DNA of 64,000 bases from Paraburkholderia sp. NMBU_R16. Its GTDB lineage: Bacteria; Pseudomonadota; Gammaproteobacteria; Burkholderiales; Burkholderiaceae. Position numbers and translations under genes: made by a program. Below are positions 8,595 to 17,202 of this stretch, in pieces. The notes below the pieces were generated by a model. That model was not told the DNA's origin. It worked only from the letters and a program-made list of their open reading frames with translations, and did no database searches. The first letter of the stretch is position 1. Every line of letters begins with the position of its first letter. Location of the stretch: NCBI RefSeq assembly GCF_013282575.1, contig NZ_JAAAYE010000008.1, forward strand, positions 62,001-126,000, read 5' to 3'.

Positions 8595-10696
8595 ACGCAC
8601 GCGTCGGAAGCTTCTTCGGCAAGCGGCCGCCGGCACTGGCGGCAACGAATCTGAGGGCACTCGCAGGTCCGATCCTGATCTGCATGATCCTCGGCATGAT
8701 GATCCTGCCGTTGCCGCCGTTCCTGCTGGATCTGCTCTTCACGTTCAACATCGCGCTTTCGGTGATGGTGCTGCTCGTCAGCATGTACACGATGAAGCCG
8801 CTCGATTTCGCGGCCTTCCCGAGCGTGCTGCTGTTCTCCACGCTGCTGCGGCTCTCGCTGAACGTCGCCTCTACGCGCGTCGTGCTGCTCGAAGGCCACA
8901 CAGGGCCGGCCGCGGCAGGCCGCGTGATCGAGTCGTTCGGCCACTTCCTCGTCGGCGGCAACTTCGCGGTGGGTATCGTCGTCTTCGCGATCCTCATGGT
9001 CATCAACTTCATGGTGATCACGAAGGGCGCCGGGCGTATCGCCGAAGTGGCAGCCCGCTTCACGCTCGATGCGATGCCGGGCAAGCAGATGGCGATCGAC
9101 GCCGATCTCAACGCGGGCCTCATCAACGAGGAAGGTGCACGCAAGCGTCGCCTGGCCGTGTCGCAGGAAGCCGAGTTCTATGGTGCGATGGACGGTGCTT
9201 CGAAGTTCGTGCGCGGCGACGCCATCGCGGGCCTCATCATCATGGTCGTCAACGTGTTCGGCGGGCTCATCGTCGGCATGGTTCAGCACGGCATGGATTT
9301 CGAATCGGCTGGCACGACCTACACGCTGCTCACGATCGGTGACGGACTCGTCGCGCAAATCCCGTCGCTGATCATTTCGACGGCGGCCGGCGTGATCGTT
9401 TCGCGCGTGGCCACCGATGAGGACATCGGCACTCAGCTCACGGGGCAGCTTTTCACGAACCCACGGGTGCTGATGATCACGGGCGTGATCATCATGGTGC
9501 TCGGCCTCATTCCCGGCATGCCGCACTTCGCATTCGTGCTGCTGGGCGGCGGCGCGATCCAGTTGAGCCGCATGCTGAAAAAGCGCGCTGAGCAGGCGAA
9601 GGCGAGCGCCATCCTCGTCGATGCGGCACCGGCCGTCACCGCTCCCGCCGAAGCGCACGAAGCGAGCTGGGACGACGTGACGCTCATCGATACGCTCGGA
9701 CTCGAAGTCGGCTACCGCCTCATTCCGCTCGTCGACAAGAACACCGACGGCGAGCTGCTCAAGCGCATCAAGAGCATCCGCAAGAAGTTCGCCCAGGAAA
9801 TCGGCTTCCTGCCGCCCGTCATTCATATCCGCGACAACCTCGAGCTGCGTCCCAACGGCTATCGCATCGCGTTGAAGGGTGTGGAAGTGGGCGTCGGCGA
9901 GGCATATCCGGGTCAGTGGCTCGCCATCAATCCGGGGCAGGTCTCGGCCGCCCTGCCGGGCACGCCGACGCAGGATCCGGCCTTCGGTCTGCCCGCGGTC
10001 TGGATCGACACCAACCTGCGCGAACAGGCGCAGGTCTATGGCTACACCGTCGTCGATGCGAGCACCGTCGTCGCCACGCATTTGAATCATCTCGTCGTTC
10101 AACATGCCGCCGAGCTGCTCGGCCGGCAGGAAGTGCAGGCACTCATCACGCGTATCGGCAAGGATGCGCCCTCGCTCGTCGAAGACCTCGTGCCGAAGAC
10201 GCTCTCGCTTTCGACGCTGCAAAAGGTTCTGCAAAACCTGCTCGAGGAAGCCGTGCCCATCCGCGATATGCGCACGATCCTCGAAGCGCTGTGCGAGCAG
10301 ACCGGCAAGACCGGCGACGCACACGAACTGACCGCCATCGTTCGCCTCGCGCTGGGCCGTGCCATTACGCAGCAGTGGTATCCGGGCGCCGGGGAAATGC
10401 AGGTGATGGGGCTCGACGCGAATCTGGAGCGCGTGCTCTCGCAAGCGCTCTCGACCGGTGCCAATCCCGGGCTCGAGCCGGGTCTCGCTCACTCGCTTCT
10501 GACGGAGACGCAACGCGCGATCGCCCGTCAACAAAATTCCGGGCTGCCGCCTGTGCTGCTCGTGCAGCACGCGCTGCGCACGATGCTCGCGCGGTTTTTG
10601 CGCCGCAGCCTGCCGCAATTGAAAGTGCTCTCGTACGCTGAAGTGCCCGAGTCACGCACGATCAAAGTCGTCAACCTCATCGGGGGTCTAGCTTGA
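8591..10696 (+). CDS. flhA: FlhA: flagellar export gate protein
   Basis: Largest membrane component of the flagellar type III export gate (701 aa). It binds chaperone-substrate complexes and uses the proton gradient. Multiple hydrophobic helices fill the first half. The FHIPEP-family signature MPGKQMAIDADLNAG lies near residue 160, and the charged cytoplasmic domain occupies the second half. Its start overlaps the flhB stop by 4 bases, and its TGA overlaps the TTG start of flhF, so translation of all three is probably coupled. The reverse strand here holds a very long open frame that is a codon-bias shadow. Confidence 0.97.
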   Translation: MNARVGSFFGKRPPALAATNLRALAGPILICMILGMMILPLPPFLLDLLFTFNIALSVMVLLVSMYTMKPLDFAAFPSVLLFSTLLRLSLNVASTRVVLLEGHTGPAAAGRVIESFGHFLVGGNFAVGIVVFAILMVINFMVITKGAGRIAEVAARFTLDAMPGKQMAIDADLNAGLINEEGARKRRLAVSQEAEFYGAMDGASKFVRGDAIAGLIIMVVNVFGGLIVGMVQHGMDFESAGTTYTLLTIGDGLVAQIPSLIISTAAGVIVSRVATDEDIGTQLTGQLFTNPRVLMITGVIIMVLGLIPGMPHFAFVLLGGGAIQLSRMLKKRAEQAKASAILVDAAPAVTAPAEAHEASWDDVTLIDTLGLEVGYRLIPLVDKNTDGELLKRIKSIRKKFAQEIGFLPPVIHIRDNLELRPNGYRIALKGVEVGVGEAYPGQWLAINPGQVSAALPGTPTQDPAFGLPAVWIDTNLREQAQVYGYTVVDASTVVATHLNHLVVQHAAELLGRQEVQALITRIGKDAPSLVEDLVPKTLSLSTLQKVLQNLLEEAVPIRDMRTILEALCEQTGKTGDAHELTAIVRLALGRAITQQWYPGAGEMQVMGLDANLERVLSQALSTGANPGLEPGLAHSLLTETQRAIARQQNSGLPPVLLVQHALRTMLARFLRRSLPQLKVLSYAEVPESRTIKVVNLIGGLA

Positions 10697-12573
10697 ACAT
10701 TCGTAAATTCATTGGTGCAACGAGTCGCGACGCTTTGCGTCTCGTGCGCGAGGCCCTCGGTGCCGACGCAGTCGTCCTGTCCAACCGCACGAACGACGAT
10801 GGCACCGTCGAAATCGTGGCGCTCGCCGATACGGATTTCGCGGCCATCGCACCCGATGCCGGCGAAGATTCGGGGCAAGGCACGGGTCAATCGCCGCGTC
10901 GCGCGCCGGTCGCTTCGCTGCCCGCGCAATCGCAGACGATGATGCCGCCCGCCGCTGCCGCGCCTGGCATGGCGCCGATCAATCCGTACGCGAACGGCAT
11001 GCCGGACGTGTTCTCGGCTGTTTTCGGAACGAGCCCGGAAGCCGGTCTGAGTACGAGCGGTGCGTCTGCTGCGATGCCGTTCAACACGGCCGCCACCGCC
11101 GTTGCCGGCGGCGGCAGCGCGGCCGGTGGCAACGCAGCAGCTTTGACCTCGCGCGAGCCGCGCGCCGAAGCGAACGCGGCCCACGCCGCGCCCGCCACGG
11201 CCCGGCCGGCACGGACCGCGCGCCCGGCTGCGCCCGCGGTTGCCGAACTTTCGCCGACGCTGGCCGACTCGAACCCCTGGCTCATCGATCATGCGCAGCG
11301 CATCGCCTCGCAGCAGCGTGGCGCCGAGCCTCAAGCCGCCCATACGGCGCGCACGCATGCGATGACGCCCGCTGCTGCCGCCGCAAAGGGACTCGGCACG
11401 CCGGGCAAGATTCTTTCGCCGGAAGAGCTCGTGGCCGGGGAACTCCCCGACTGGGCGCATGAGGCCGCGCAAGTCGCCGCGCGCCGCGCCATGCCGCGCA
11501 TCGCGCCGGCGTTCGAGGGCGTCGGCGCGAAGAGCGGTAGTGCCGAAGACACGGCAGCCATGGCCGACGCCGTTCGCGCGCGCATCGAGGAAGTCGTCAA
11601 TCAAACCGTGATGAGCGAGCTGTCGTCGATGCGCGGGATGATGGAAGAGCAGTTCGCGGGTCTGCTGTGGGGCGAGCGCCAACGCCGCAACCCGCTGCAG
11701 AGCACGCTCACGAAGCAGCTCTTTGCGGCTGGGTTTTCCGCTCAGCTCGTGCGGATGATGGTCGAGCGCATGCCCGAGCTCGAGAATGCCGATGCCGGCA
11801 TGGAGTGGGTGCAGTCGGTGCTCGGTGCTAACCTTCCCGTGCTCGAGAACGAAGAGGCACTGATGGAGCGCGGCGGCGTGTTCGCGCTGATGGGGCCGAC
11901 GGGCGTCGGCAAGACCACGACGACGGCCAAGCTGGCGGCGCGCTGCGTCATGCGCTTCGGCGCGAGCAAGGTCGCGCTGCTGTCCACCGATAGCTACCGG
12001 ATCGGCGGCCACGAGCAACTGCGCATCTTCGGCAAGATTCTCGGCGTATCGGTGCATGCCGTGAAAGATGCCGCCGATTTGCAACTGGCGCTCACCGAGC
12101 TGCGCAACAAGCACATCGTACTGATCGATACGATCGGCATGAGCCAGCGCGATCGCACGGTCTCCGACCAGATCGCGATGCTGTGCGGAGCCGGGCTACC
12201 GGTGCAGCGCTTGTTGCTGCTCAATGCGACGAGCCACGGCGATACGCTCAACGAAGTCGTGCAGGCTTATCGCAGCGCGGAAGGCCAGCCTGAGCTTGCC
12301 GGCTGCATTCTGACGAAACTCGACGAAGCCACGAATCTCGGTGGCGTGCTCGATACGGTGATCCGCTACAAGCTGCCCGTGCACTACGTGTCGACGGGAC
12401 AGAAAGTGCCCGAGAACCTTTACGTCGCGACGAAGAAGTTTCTGATCAAGAGCGCGTTCTGCATTCCGCGCGACCGCTCGCCGTTCGTGCCGCACGACGA
12501 CGATATCCCTGCTTTGCTGTCTTCGCTCTCCAGCCGTACGAGCGCTGAGCTGCATGAGGTCCGCTTTGGATAA
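10693..12573 (+). CDS. flhF: FlhF: SRP-type GTPase for flagellar placement
   Basis: Signal-recognition-particle family GTPase that sets site and assembly of polar flagella. The 626-residue protein starts at TTG inside the flhA stop. N-terminal about 60 residues match the B domain (MNIRKFIGATSRDALRLVR). A long Ala/Pro-rich linker (about 65-280) is poorly conserved, as usual. The NG domain follows, with P-loop GPTGVGKTTT at 401-410 and downstream DTIGMSQRD and TKLDEATNLGG motifs of the SRP GTPase class. The protein is longer than many FlhF because of the linker. The next gene, flhG, overlaps its 3' end. Confidence 0.95.
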   Translation: MNIRKFIGATSRDALRLVREALGADAVVLSNRTNDDGTVEIVALADTDFAAIAPDAGEDSGQGTGQSPRRAPVASLPAQSQTMMPPAAAAPGMAPINPYANGMPDVFSAVFGTSPEAGLSTSGASAAMPFNTAATAVAGGGSAAGGNAAALTSREPRAEANAAHAAPATARPARTARPAAPAVAELSPTLADSNPWLIDHAQRIASQQRGAEPQAAHTARTHAMTPAAAAAKGLGTPGKILSPEELVAGELPDWAHEAAQVAARRAMPRIAPAFEGVGAKSGSAEDTAAMADAVRARIEEVVNQTVMSELSSMRGMMEEQFAGLLWGERQRRNPLQSTLTKQLFAAGFSAQLVRMMVERMPELENADAGMEWVQSVLGANLPVLENEEALMERGGVFALMGPTGVGKTTTTAKLAARCVMRFGASKVALLSTDSYRIGGHEQLRIFGKILGVSVHAVKDAADLQLALTELRNKHIVLIDTIGMSQRDRTVSDQIAMLCGAGLPVQRLLLLNATSHGDTLNEVVQAYRSAEGQPELAGCILTKLDEATNLGGVLDTVIRYKLPVHYVSTGQKVPENLYVATKKFLIKSAFCIPRDRSPFVPHDDDIPALLSSLSSRTSAELHEVRFG

Positions 12574-13441
12574 GCACGTCACCGATCAAGCCGAAGGGCT
12601 GCGCAGGCTGCTCGCGAAGAGCGGCTCGCGCGTGGTAGCGATCACGGGCGGGCCCGTGGGCGTGGGCTGCACGTCGACGGTCGTCAATCTGGCTGCGGCA
12701 CTGGCCGGGCTCGGCAAGGATGTCCTCGTCATCGACGAATGTCTCGGCGCGAAGTCCGTATCGGCGATGTTGGGCGGCGTGAGCGGCGCGGGCAATCTGC
12801 GGGCATTCCTCGCCGGTCACATCGGCATCGAAGAGGCTGCGCCGCGCCACCCGCTCGGGTTTTCGGTGCTGGCCGCCTCGCGTGAGAACTGCGCGGACTA
12901 TAGCCCCGCGCAACTCGGCGCGATCCTCGCCGGACCAGCCGACGTGGTGCTCATCGACGCGCGGCTCGACCGCCGCGGCATGCTTTCGGCGCTGGCCTCC
13001 CAAGCAAATGACGTGATGATCGTCACGCGTGTCGCGGCGCAGGCGATTACCGAGGCCTATGCCGGGATGAAGCGGCTGCATTACGAACACGCGATTGCAC
13101 AGTTCCGCGTGCTCGTGAACCACGTTTCGAGCCACTCGGACGCGCATACGGCGTTCGAGAACCTCGCCGAGGTGGCCGCGCGCTATCTGACGGTGTCGAT
13201 TGCGGACGCCGGCTGCGTGGCGGAGGACGCGTTCATGGAGCGTTCGCTCGAACTTGGACGATGCGTGGTCGACGCGTTTCCATCCGCGCCGTCCGCGCGT
13301 GATTTCCGGCACATCGCTGCCGAAATGCTTTACTGGCCGATGCGTCCGGCGCTTTCGTCGTGCGCATCGACAACAAAGGTACGCACGGCCATGCCGGCGT
13401 CGGCGCTCGCCGACGCGCCGACCGCGCGTCAACATGCTTGA
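12566..13441 (+). CDS. flhG: FlhG-like MinD/ParA-family protein with altered P-loop
   Basis: Partner of FlhF that normally limits flagellar number as a MinD-type ATPase. I start it at TTG 12566 (GAGG 6 bases upstream), which overlaps the flhF stop; an ATG at 12554 would add four residues. The 291-residue product keeps the MinD layout: the deviant Walker A region GGPVGVGCTS (28-37), DVLVIDE and VVLIDA acidic strands, and NHVSSHSD late in the fold. Both lysines of the consensus KGGxGKT are absent (Pro and Cys instead), so ATP binding or turnover may be changed. The N-terminal DQAEGLRRLL helix resembles the FlhF-activating segment of FlhG. Confidence 0.85.
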   Translation: MDKHVTDQAEGLRRLLAKSGSRVVAITGGPVGVGCTSTVVNLAAALAGLGKDVLVIDECLGAKSVSAMLGGVSGAGNLRAFLAGHIGIEEAAPRHPLGFSVLAASRENCADYSPAQLGAILAGPADVVLIDARLDRRGMLSALASQANDVMIVTRVAAQAITEAYAGMKRLHYEHAIAQFRVLVNHVSSHSDAHTAFENLAEVAARYLTVSIADAGCVAEDAFMERSLELGRCVVDAFPSAPSARDFRHIAAEMLYWPMRPALSSCASTTKVRTAMPASALADAPTARQHA

Positions 13442-13472
13442 AACGTTAGGGACAAGGAGAAGGAGACCCTCG

Positions 13473-14201
13473 ATGTACAACGCTCAAGGGAAAATGTCCC
13501 AGACGGAAGTCTTGGAGCAATATGCGCCGCTGGTGCGCAGGCTGGGTTTGCAACTCGTGGCGAAGATGCCGGCGAGCGTCGATCTCGACGATCTGATTCA
13601 GGCGGGCATGATTGGTTTGCTCGATGCGGCGAGCCGCTACAAGGAAGACCAGGGCGCGCAATTCGAAACGTACGCGAGCCAGCGGATTCGTGGCGCGATG
13701 CTCGACGAGCTGCGCAACAACGACTGGTTGCCGCGTTCGCTGCGCAAGACGTCGCGCGAGGTGGAGTCGGCCGTGCATCAGGTCGAACAGCGGCTGGGCC
13801 GCTCGGCCAGCGAGACTGAGGTGGCCGATCATCTGAAGATGCCGCTCGATAGTTATCAGTCGATGCTGCAGGACCTGCATGGCTCGCAGCTCATCTATTA
13901 CGAAGACTTCGATCGTTCGGCTGACGATGAACCGTTCCTGGATCGTTACTGTGTGGACCATACGGACCCGCTTTCGGCGCTGCTCGATGAAAGCCTGCGT
14001 GCTGCGCTGGTCGAGGCGATCGACAAGCTGCCGGAGCGCGAGAAACTTTTGATGTCGCTTTATTACGAGCGCGGGATGAACCTGCGCGAGATCGGGGCGG
14101 TGATGGAAGTGAGCGAATCGCGTGTGTGCCAGCTGCATAGCCAGGCTGTCGCGCGGTTGCGGGCGCGGTTGCGGGAGATGGCTTGGGCGAGTGTGGACTG
14201 A
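13473..14201 (+). CDS. fliA: FliA: sigma-28 factor for late flagellar genes
   Basis: RNA polymerase sigma factor for flagellar class III promoters (242 aa). Region 2 (LDDLIQAGMIGLLDAASRY, then FETYASQRIRGAMLDELR), region 3 and region 4 with the helix-turn-helix (LREIGAVMEVSESRVCQL) are all present in order. I chose the ATG at 13473 because of the strong AAGGAGAAGGAGA site just upstream. Its antagonist FlgM is encoded at 17773-18111, and five candidate sigma-28 promoters are seen in the window. The gene ends 4 bases from a convergent reverse-strand gene. Confidence 0.96.
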   Translation: MYNAQGKMSQTEVLEQYAPLVRRLGLQLVAKMPASVDLDDLIQAGMIGLLDAASRYKEDQGAQFETYASQRIRGAMLDELRNNDWLPRSLRKTSREVESAVHQVEQRLGRSASETEVADHLKMPLDSYQSMLQDLHGSQLIYYEDFDRSADDEPFLDRYCVDHTDPLSALLDESLRAALVEAIDKLPEREKLLMSLYYERGMNLREIGAVMEVSESRVCQLHSQAVARLRARLREMAWASVD

Positions 14202-14205
14202 GGGT

Positions 14206-14652
14206 TCACGAAGTCCTCGTCCGCATTCGGTGCCGGACTGCCCAGGCGATTACGCACGCGATCAGCGCGAGGAACAACCATGTTTCCCACCATAATTCGT
14301 AGCCAGCGGCATCAAAAGCGTATTCGCCATCAAGGCCGAACAGCGACGCGATCACGCCGAGCGTCATCCTGTCGAGGATGGCTGACGGAAGCGCACGTGT
14401 GACCACCTGTGTCAGCACGTTTAGCGCTGCGGCGGCTGCAAGGACGATCAGAAAGATACGGCTTCTTCGGCGTGCCAGGGTAACCGCGAGCCACGACGCG
14501 CCGATACCAAGAATCAAAATGGCGACGAGGCTGGCAATCGTAGATGAATCCGAGCTTGGGAATGGCAGAAGTACGATGAACGGAGCCACGTCAAACACCG
14601 TTAGAAGTCCTGCCAGGAGGGCGCGTGCGAGGGCGGAAAATGGTGTGCGCAT
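14206..14652 (-). CDS. Small integral membrane protein, possible immunity protein
   Basis: No family recognised. From the ATG at 14652 the product is 148 aa with about four hydrophobic segments (roughly residues 9-31, 38-59, 64-86 and 123-142), an acidic loop between the last two (GLDGEYAFDAAGYE) and a basic C-terminal tail. A longer frame up to 14832 runs through the end of the next gene and is unlikely. It sits 52 bases downstream of the DUF2778 gene in the same direction. That position, plus membrane location, fits a cognate immunity protein for a cell-wall-targeting effector (inference). Confidence 0.6.
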   Translation of the reverse strand: MRTPFSALARALLAGLLTVFDVAPFIVLLPFPSSDSSTIASLVAILILGIGASWLAVTLARRRSRIFLIVLAAAAALNVLTQVVTRALPSAILDRMTLGVIASLFGLDGEYAFDAAGYELWWETWLFLALIACVIAWAVRHRMRTRTS

Positions 14653-14704
14653 GACGTTGGTTTCGAGACGATAGGGCCGGGACTCAGTTGCGGCACGGAG
14701 ATAC

Positions 14705-15187
14705 TTAGCGAACCGTGACCGTTCCGTAATAGTTGATTGTCGTGCCGGGAATTTTCCGTGTGGGTTGTGCCTTGAGGAATTGACGCAGCTTATCGAACTG
14801 CCCGGCGTGCGGCAGTGTGATGCAGCCTTCACTCATACCCCACCACCCGGATGGATGAAGGCGAAAATTGCCTCGGCGGACGCCCTCCACGAACGTCCAA
14901 TCGTCGATTGTTCCGTCGTTGCGGTAGAGCGCGAACCACCTGGAGCGATCTGTTCCCGCTCTCGCGTCGGCCATGAGGTCGTTGAACCATCCTAGTCGGC
15001 CACCGCTCTGACGATCGACGATGAAATACGTCCCAGCGGGGAGAGGGCCTGCTTTCTTCAATGCAGTGGCACCCGGATCGTCTATATGCTTCCCCCTGCC
15101 GGAATATGCTGGCACCGAGCCGAAGCCCGGGCATACGAGGTTTGACACACTGCTTCGATTCAAAACGAAAGTGCATGCAACCGGCAT
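14705..15187 (-). CDS. DUF2778 / Tlde1-like L,D-transpeptidase-fold protein
   Basis: A 160-residue protein matching the DUF2778 (tlde1) family. Characterised members are type VI secretion effectors that cut or exchange D-amino acids in target-cell peptidoglycan. The catalytic motif is visible as H111...S119-E-G-C122 (LHPSGWWGMSEGCITL), together with the upstream GPLPAGTYFIVDRQ strand. No signal peptide is obvious, as expected for a T6SS-delivered effector. No VgrG, PAAR or Hcp gene is near, so delivery is unknown. The membrane-protein gene 52 bases downstream may provide self-protection. It lies in a pocket between fliA and flgN. Confidence 0.78.
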   Translation of the reverse strand: MPVACTFVLNRSSVSNLVCPGFGSVPAYSGRGKHIDDPGATALKKAGPLPAGTYFIVDRQSGGRLGWFNDLMADARAGTDRSRWFALYRNDGTIDDWTFVEGVRRGNFRLHPSGWWGMSEGCITLPHAGQFDKLRQFLKAQPTRKIPGTTINYYGTVTVR

Positions 15188-15213
15188 ATTAGTACCCGTC
15201 CATTCGCGATGCG

Positions 15214-15855
15214 CTAATTTACCCCCTTTTTACCGCTCTTGCGAAAGTCAGAGGGATGCGATGCTGTTTGTCGGATAGTTGCTGTTTTGAGCTCCAGCGC
15301 GAGAAGAATGATGTACGCGTCGTTATGCTGGTAGCCCGTTTGCAACTCGAATACCTTTTCCGGATCGCCCGCGGTGATGAGGCTTTCGTCGACAGATCCT
15401 AGCAAGGAAAGCGATAACGAGTGGCCGACCGCACCATATTCGAGACCCGGCTGGGTGTAGTCAAGCTCGCTTGTCTGGGAAGTGACGTTATCGATTTTCT
15501 GAACGACCGCGGTTGGTGTTTCAAGTTCGGGTTGGTAAATCGTTTCCACTCGTTTCAGCGTCTCCTCTTTCCATCCACAGGGAACGGTATCCAGCGTGTT
15601 AAAAACGCGTATCCCGCGCTCTTCCATCTGATTATCGAAATACGCCGCGAACGCGCCGTTACCCGCCGTCGGCGCGCCAAACGTATCGCACTGGTGAATC
15701 TCTCCTGACGACGCCCACATTGGGATTCGGCACGTCTTTTCCCGAGGTGTCCGTGGTTGCGCCGTTGAGGACGAACGAGAGCAGGAGGTTCGTCTGGGCT
15801 GTTCGAGCATGCCTGAGGGGAGCGTATTCCCGCGCCTTCCTCTCCGCCATGGCAC
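15214..15855 (-). pseudogene. Truncated class 3 lipase-like gene remnant
   Basis: The reverse frame from about 15700 down to 15214 encodes the C-terminal part of a class 3 lipase: FGAPTAGNGAFAAYF, then VFNTLDTVP (Asp-x-Val-Pro, catalytic Asp) and YQHNDAY (probable catalytic His). The N-terminal two thirds, including the GHSLG nucleophile motif, cannot be found. Upstream of about 15700 the plausible continuation (GKDVPNPNVGVV) is in another frame, indicating a frameshift. The 5' part of the open frame (basic, Arg/Ser-rich) does not look like lipase. Lipases of this type include T6SS phospholipase effectors, which fits the DUF2778 neighbour, but this remnant should be inactive. Confidence 0.6.
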
Positions 15856-16030
15856 CGAGGGATGGCATCAAGCCCCGGCTGAAAGGCCGCCATTGCTTGA
15901 TTTGGTTCGATTGCGGCGAGGCCCGGCCCACCCATCTACGAGCGCTCAATGACCGCGATGCGGCCACTGCGATAACATCTTGGAATCGCCGACCGCCCGA
16001 ATGTGGCGGCCGCACTACGGAGGATTCTTT

Positions 16031-16417
16031 ATGCCCGTGATCGGCTTCAGTCACTACAACCTGCGGGGCGATCGACGCATACTCGACGCGTTGCGCGATT
16101 TTTATGTCGACGTGATCGGGCTACGGGTCGGCGAACGCCCGCCGTTCGCGCATTTCGGCTATTGGTTGTACATCGGCCAGCAAGCGGTATTGCATCTGAG
16201 CGAAGCGCGTCCGAACGAAGTGCGCGAAGCGAACGTGACGGGCACGTTCGATCACGTCGCGTTCTCATGCACGGCGCGCGCCGAATTCGAGGCGCGCTTG
16301 CACGAGCGCGGCATCGCTTACCGCAGCTCGCGTGTACCGCTTACCAATCAGTACCAGCTCTTCCTGGTCGATCCCGCCGGCAATGGCGTGGAGCTTAATT
16401 TCGCGGATGACGAATAA
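16031..16417 (+). CDS. VOC (glyoxalase/dioxygenase superfamily) protein
   Basis: A 128-residue single-module vicinal oxygen chelate protein. Candidate metal ligands are H8 (GFSHYNL), H75 (FDHVAFS) and E121 (NGVELNF), in the usual beta-alpha-beta-beta-beta positions. The segment DPAGNGVEL is typical of the superfamily. The ATG at 16031 has a GGAGG site 8 bases upstream; a longer in-frame version would begin inside non-homologous sequence. The substrate cannot be told from sequence. It stands alone between the lipase remnant and the yefM-yoeB module. Confidence 0.82.
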   Translation: MPVIGFSHYNLRGDRRILDALRDFYVDVIGLRVGERPPFAHFGYWLYIGQQAVLHLSEARPNEVREANVTGTFDHVAFSCTARAEFEARLHERGIAYRSSRVPLTNQYQLFLVDPAGNGVELNFADDE

Positions 16418-16503
16418 GGCAACTGCACCAACTCAAACCAGCGAACCCCGCTATCCGGCATCTATGGGCACGCTCGATCACGCGCGCCAGGGCGCGGGTC
16501 GCA

Positions 16504-16549
16504 TTTACGTGATCGTCGAGTGGCAATATAGTACAAAACTATGTACAAT
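16504..16549 (+). promoter_or_regulatory. yefM-yoeB promoter and YefM operator
   Basis: A sigma-70-like pair TTTACG (16504-16509) and TATAGT (16527-16532) has a 17-base spacer. Overlapping the -10 are AGTACA (16530-16535) and TGTACA (16542-16547), with centres 12 bases apart. The E. coli yefM operator likewise has two TGTACA-core palindromes with 12-base centre spacing. This strongly suggests autoregulation by the antitoxin encoded about 95 bases downstream. Confidence 0.62.
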
Positions 16550-16641
16550 TGGCTGTCCGCTCCCAAGTTCGGGGGCGGCCATTGCGTAGCAGACACGCCT
16601 CGCCTCGACAACTCGAGGCGCTGGGCAAAGTGAGAACAGAG

Positions 16642-16938
16642 ATGAATATCCTGACTTTCAGTGAGGCGCGAGCCGGCTTTAAGCAGGCGCTGGACACGGT
16701 ATGCCGAGATCATGAGCCGACCGTCATCACGCGGCAGCGCGGTGAGCACGTGGTTATGATTTCGCTGGACGATTACAACAGCATGCAGGAGACGTTGCAC
16801 CTTCTGGGAACGCCAACGAATGCTGATCGACTGCGCCAGTCCATTGCCGAATTCAAGGCCGGCAAGACCTTGATAAGGGACTTGCCAAAAGATGTCGCAA
16901 CAGAAGAAAGCAAAAAACAAGGCCGCAGCCGCAAGTAG
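16642..16938 (+). CDS. yefM: YefM/Phd-family antitoxin
   Basis: A 98-residue antitoxin of the Phd/YefM family. The N-terminal DNA-binding fold is visible as ILTFSEARAGFKQALD, VITRQRGEHVVMISLDDYNSM and LLGTPTNADRL. The lysine-rich C terminus should wrap the toxin. I begin it at ATG 16642 since the residues before it in a longer frame do not match the family. It overlaps the toxin gene by 47 bases. It should repress its own promoter at the TGTACA-type operator upstream. Confidence 0.9.
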   Translation: MNILTFSEARAGFKQALDTVCRDHEPTVITRQRGEHVVMISLDDYNSMQETLHLLGTPTNADRLRQSIAEFKAGKTLIRDLPKDVATEESKKQGRSRK

Positions 16939-17194
16939 CTGCAAGGTTGCTTGGAGCACGAACGGTTGGGACGACTACCTACACTGGCAAAAGCACGACC
17001 GAGATATCGTCGAAGAGATCAACGGTCTCATCGAGGAAATTTGGCGTGACCCGTTCAGAGGTACAGGAAAACCCGAGCCTCTGAAGGGTGATCTCACAGG
17101 CTACTGGTCAAGGCGCATCACCAAAGTTGACCGTCTGGTGTACATCGTTCAAGACGGCATCATCCACGTGATGCAGTGCCGATTCCACTACTAA
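16892..17194 (+). CDS. yoeB: YoeB/Txe-family mRNA interferase toxin
   Basis: A ribosome-dependent endoribonuclease of the RelE superfamily. It aligns closely with E. coli YoeB: WDDYLHWQ, GKPEPLKGDLTGYWSRRIT, RLVY and the terminal RFHY. Counterparts of the catalytic residues are E62, R81, H99 and terminal Y100. The protein is 100 aa against 84 in E. coli because of a basic Lys/Ala-rich extension of 16 residues. That extension results from the start lying 47 bases inside the antitoxin gene, and no better start is seen. All active-site residues are intact, so the toxin should be functional. Confidence 0.92.
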   Translation: MSQQKKAKNKAAAASSCKVAWSTNGWDDYLHWQKHDRDIVEEINGLIEEIWRDPFRGTGKPEPLKGDLTGYWSRRITKVDRLVYIVQDGIIHVMQCRFHY

Positions 17195-17202
17195 TTTCGG
17201 CA

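Noticed and set aside
8438-10618. A 726-codon reverse-strand open frame across flhA.
   Set aside because: It is antisense to a clear flhA with overlapping neighbours. The product is Arg/His/Asp-rich without family similarity, typical of the antisense of GC-rich codon usage.
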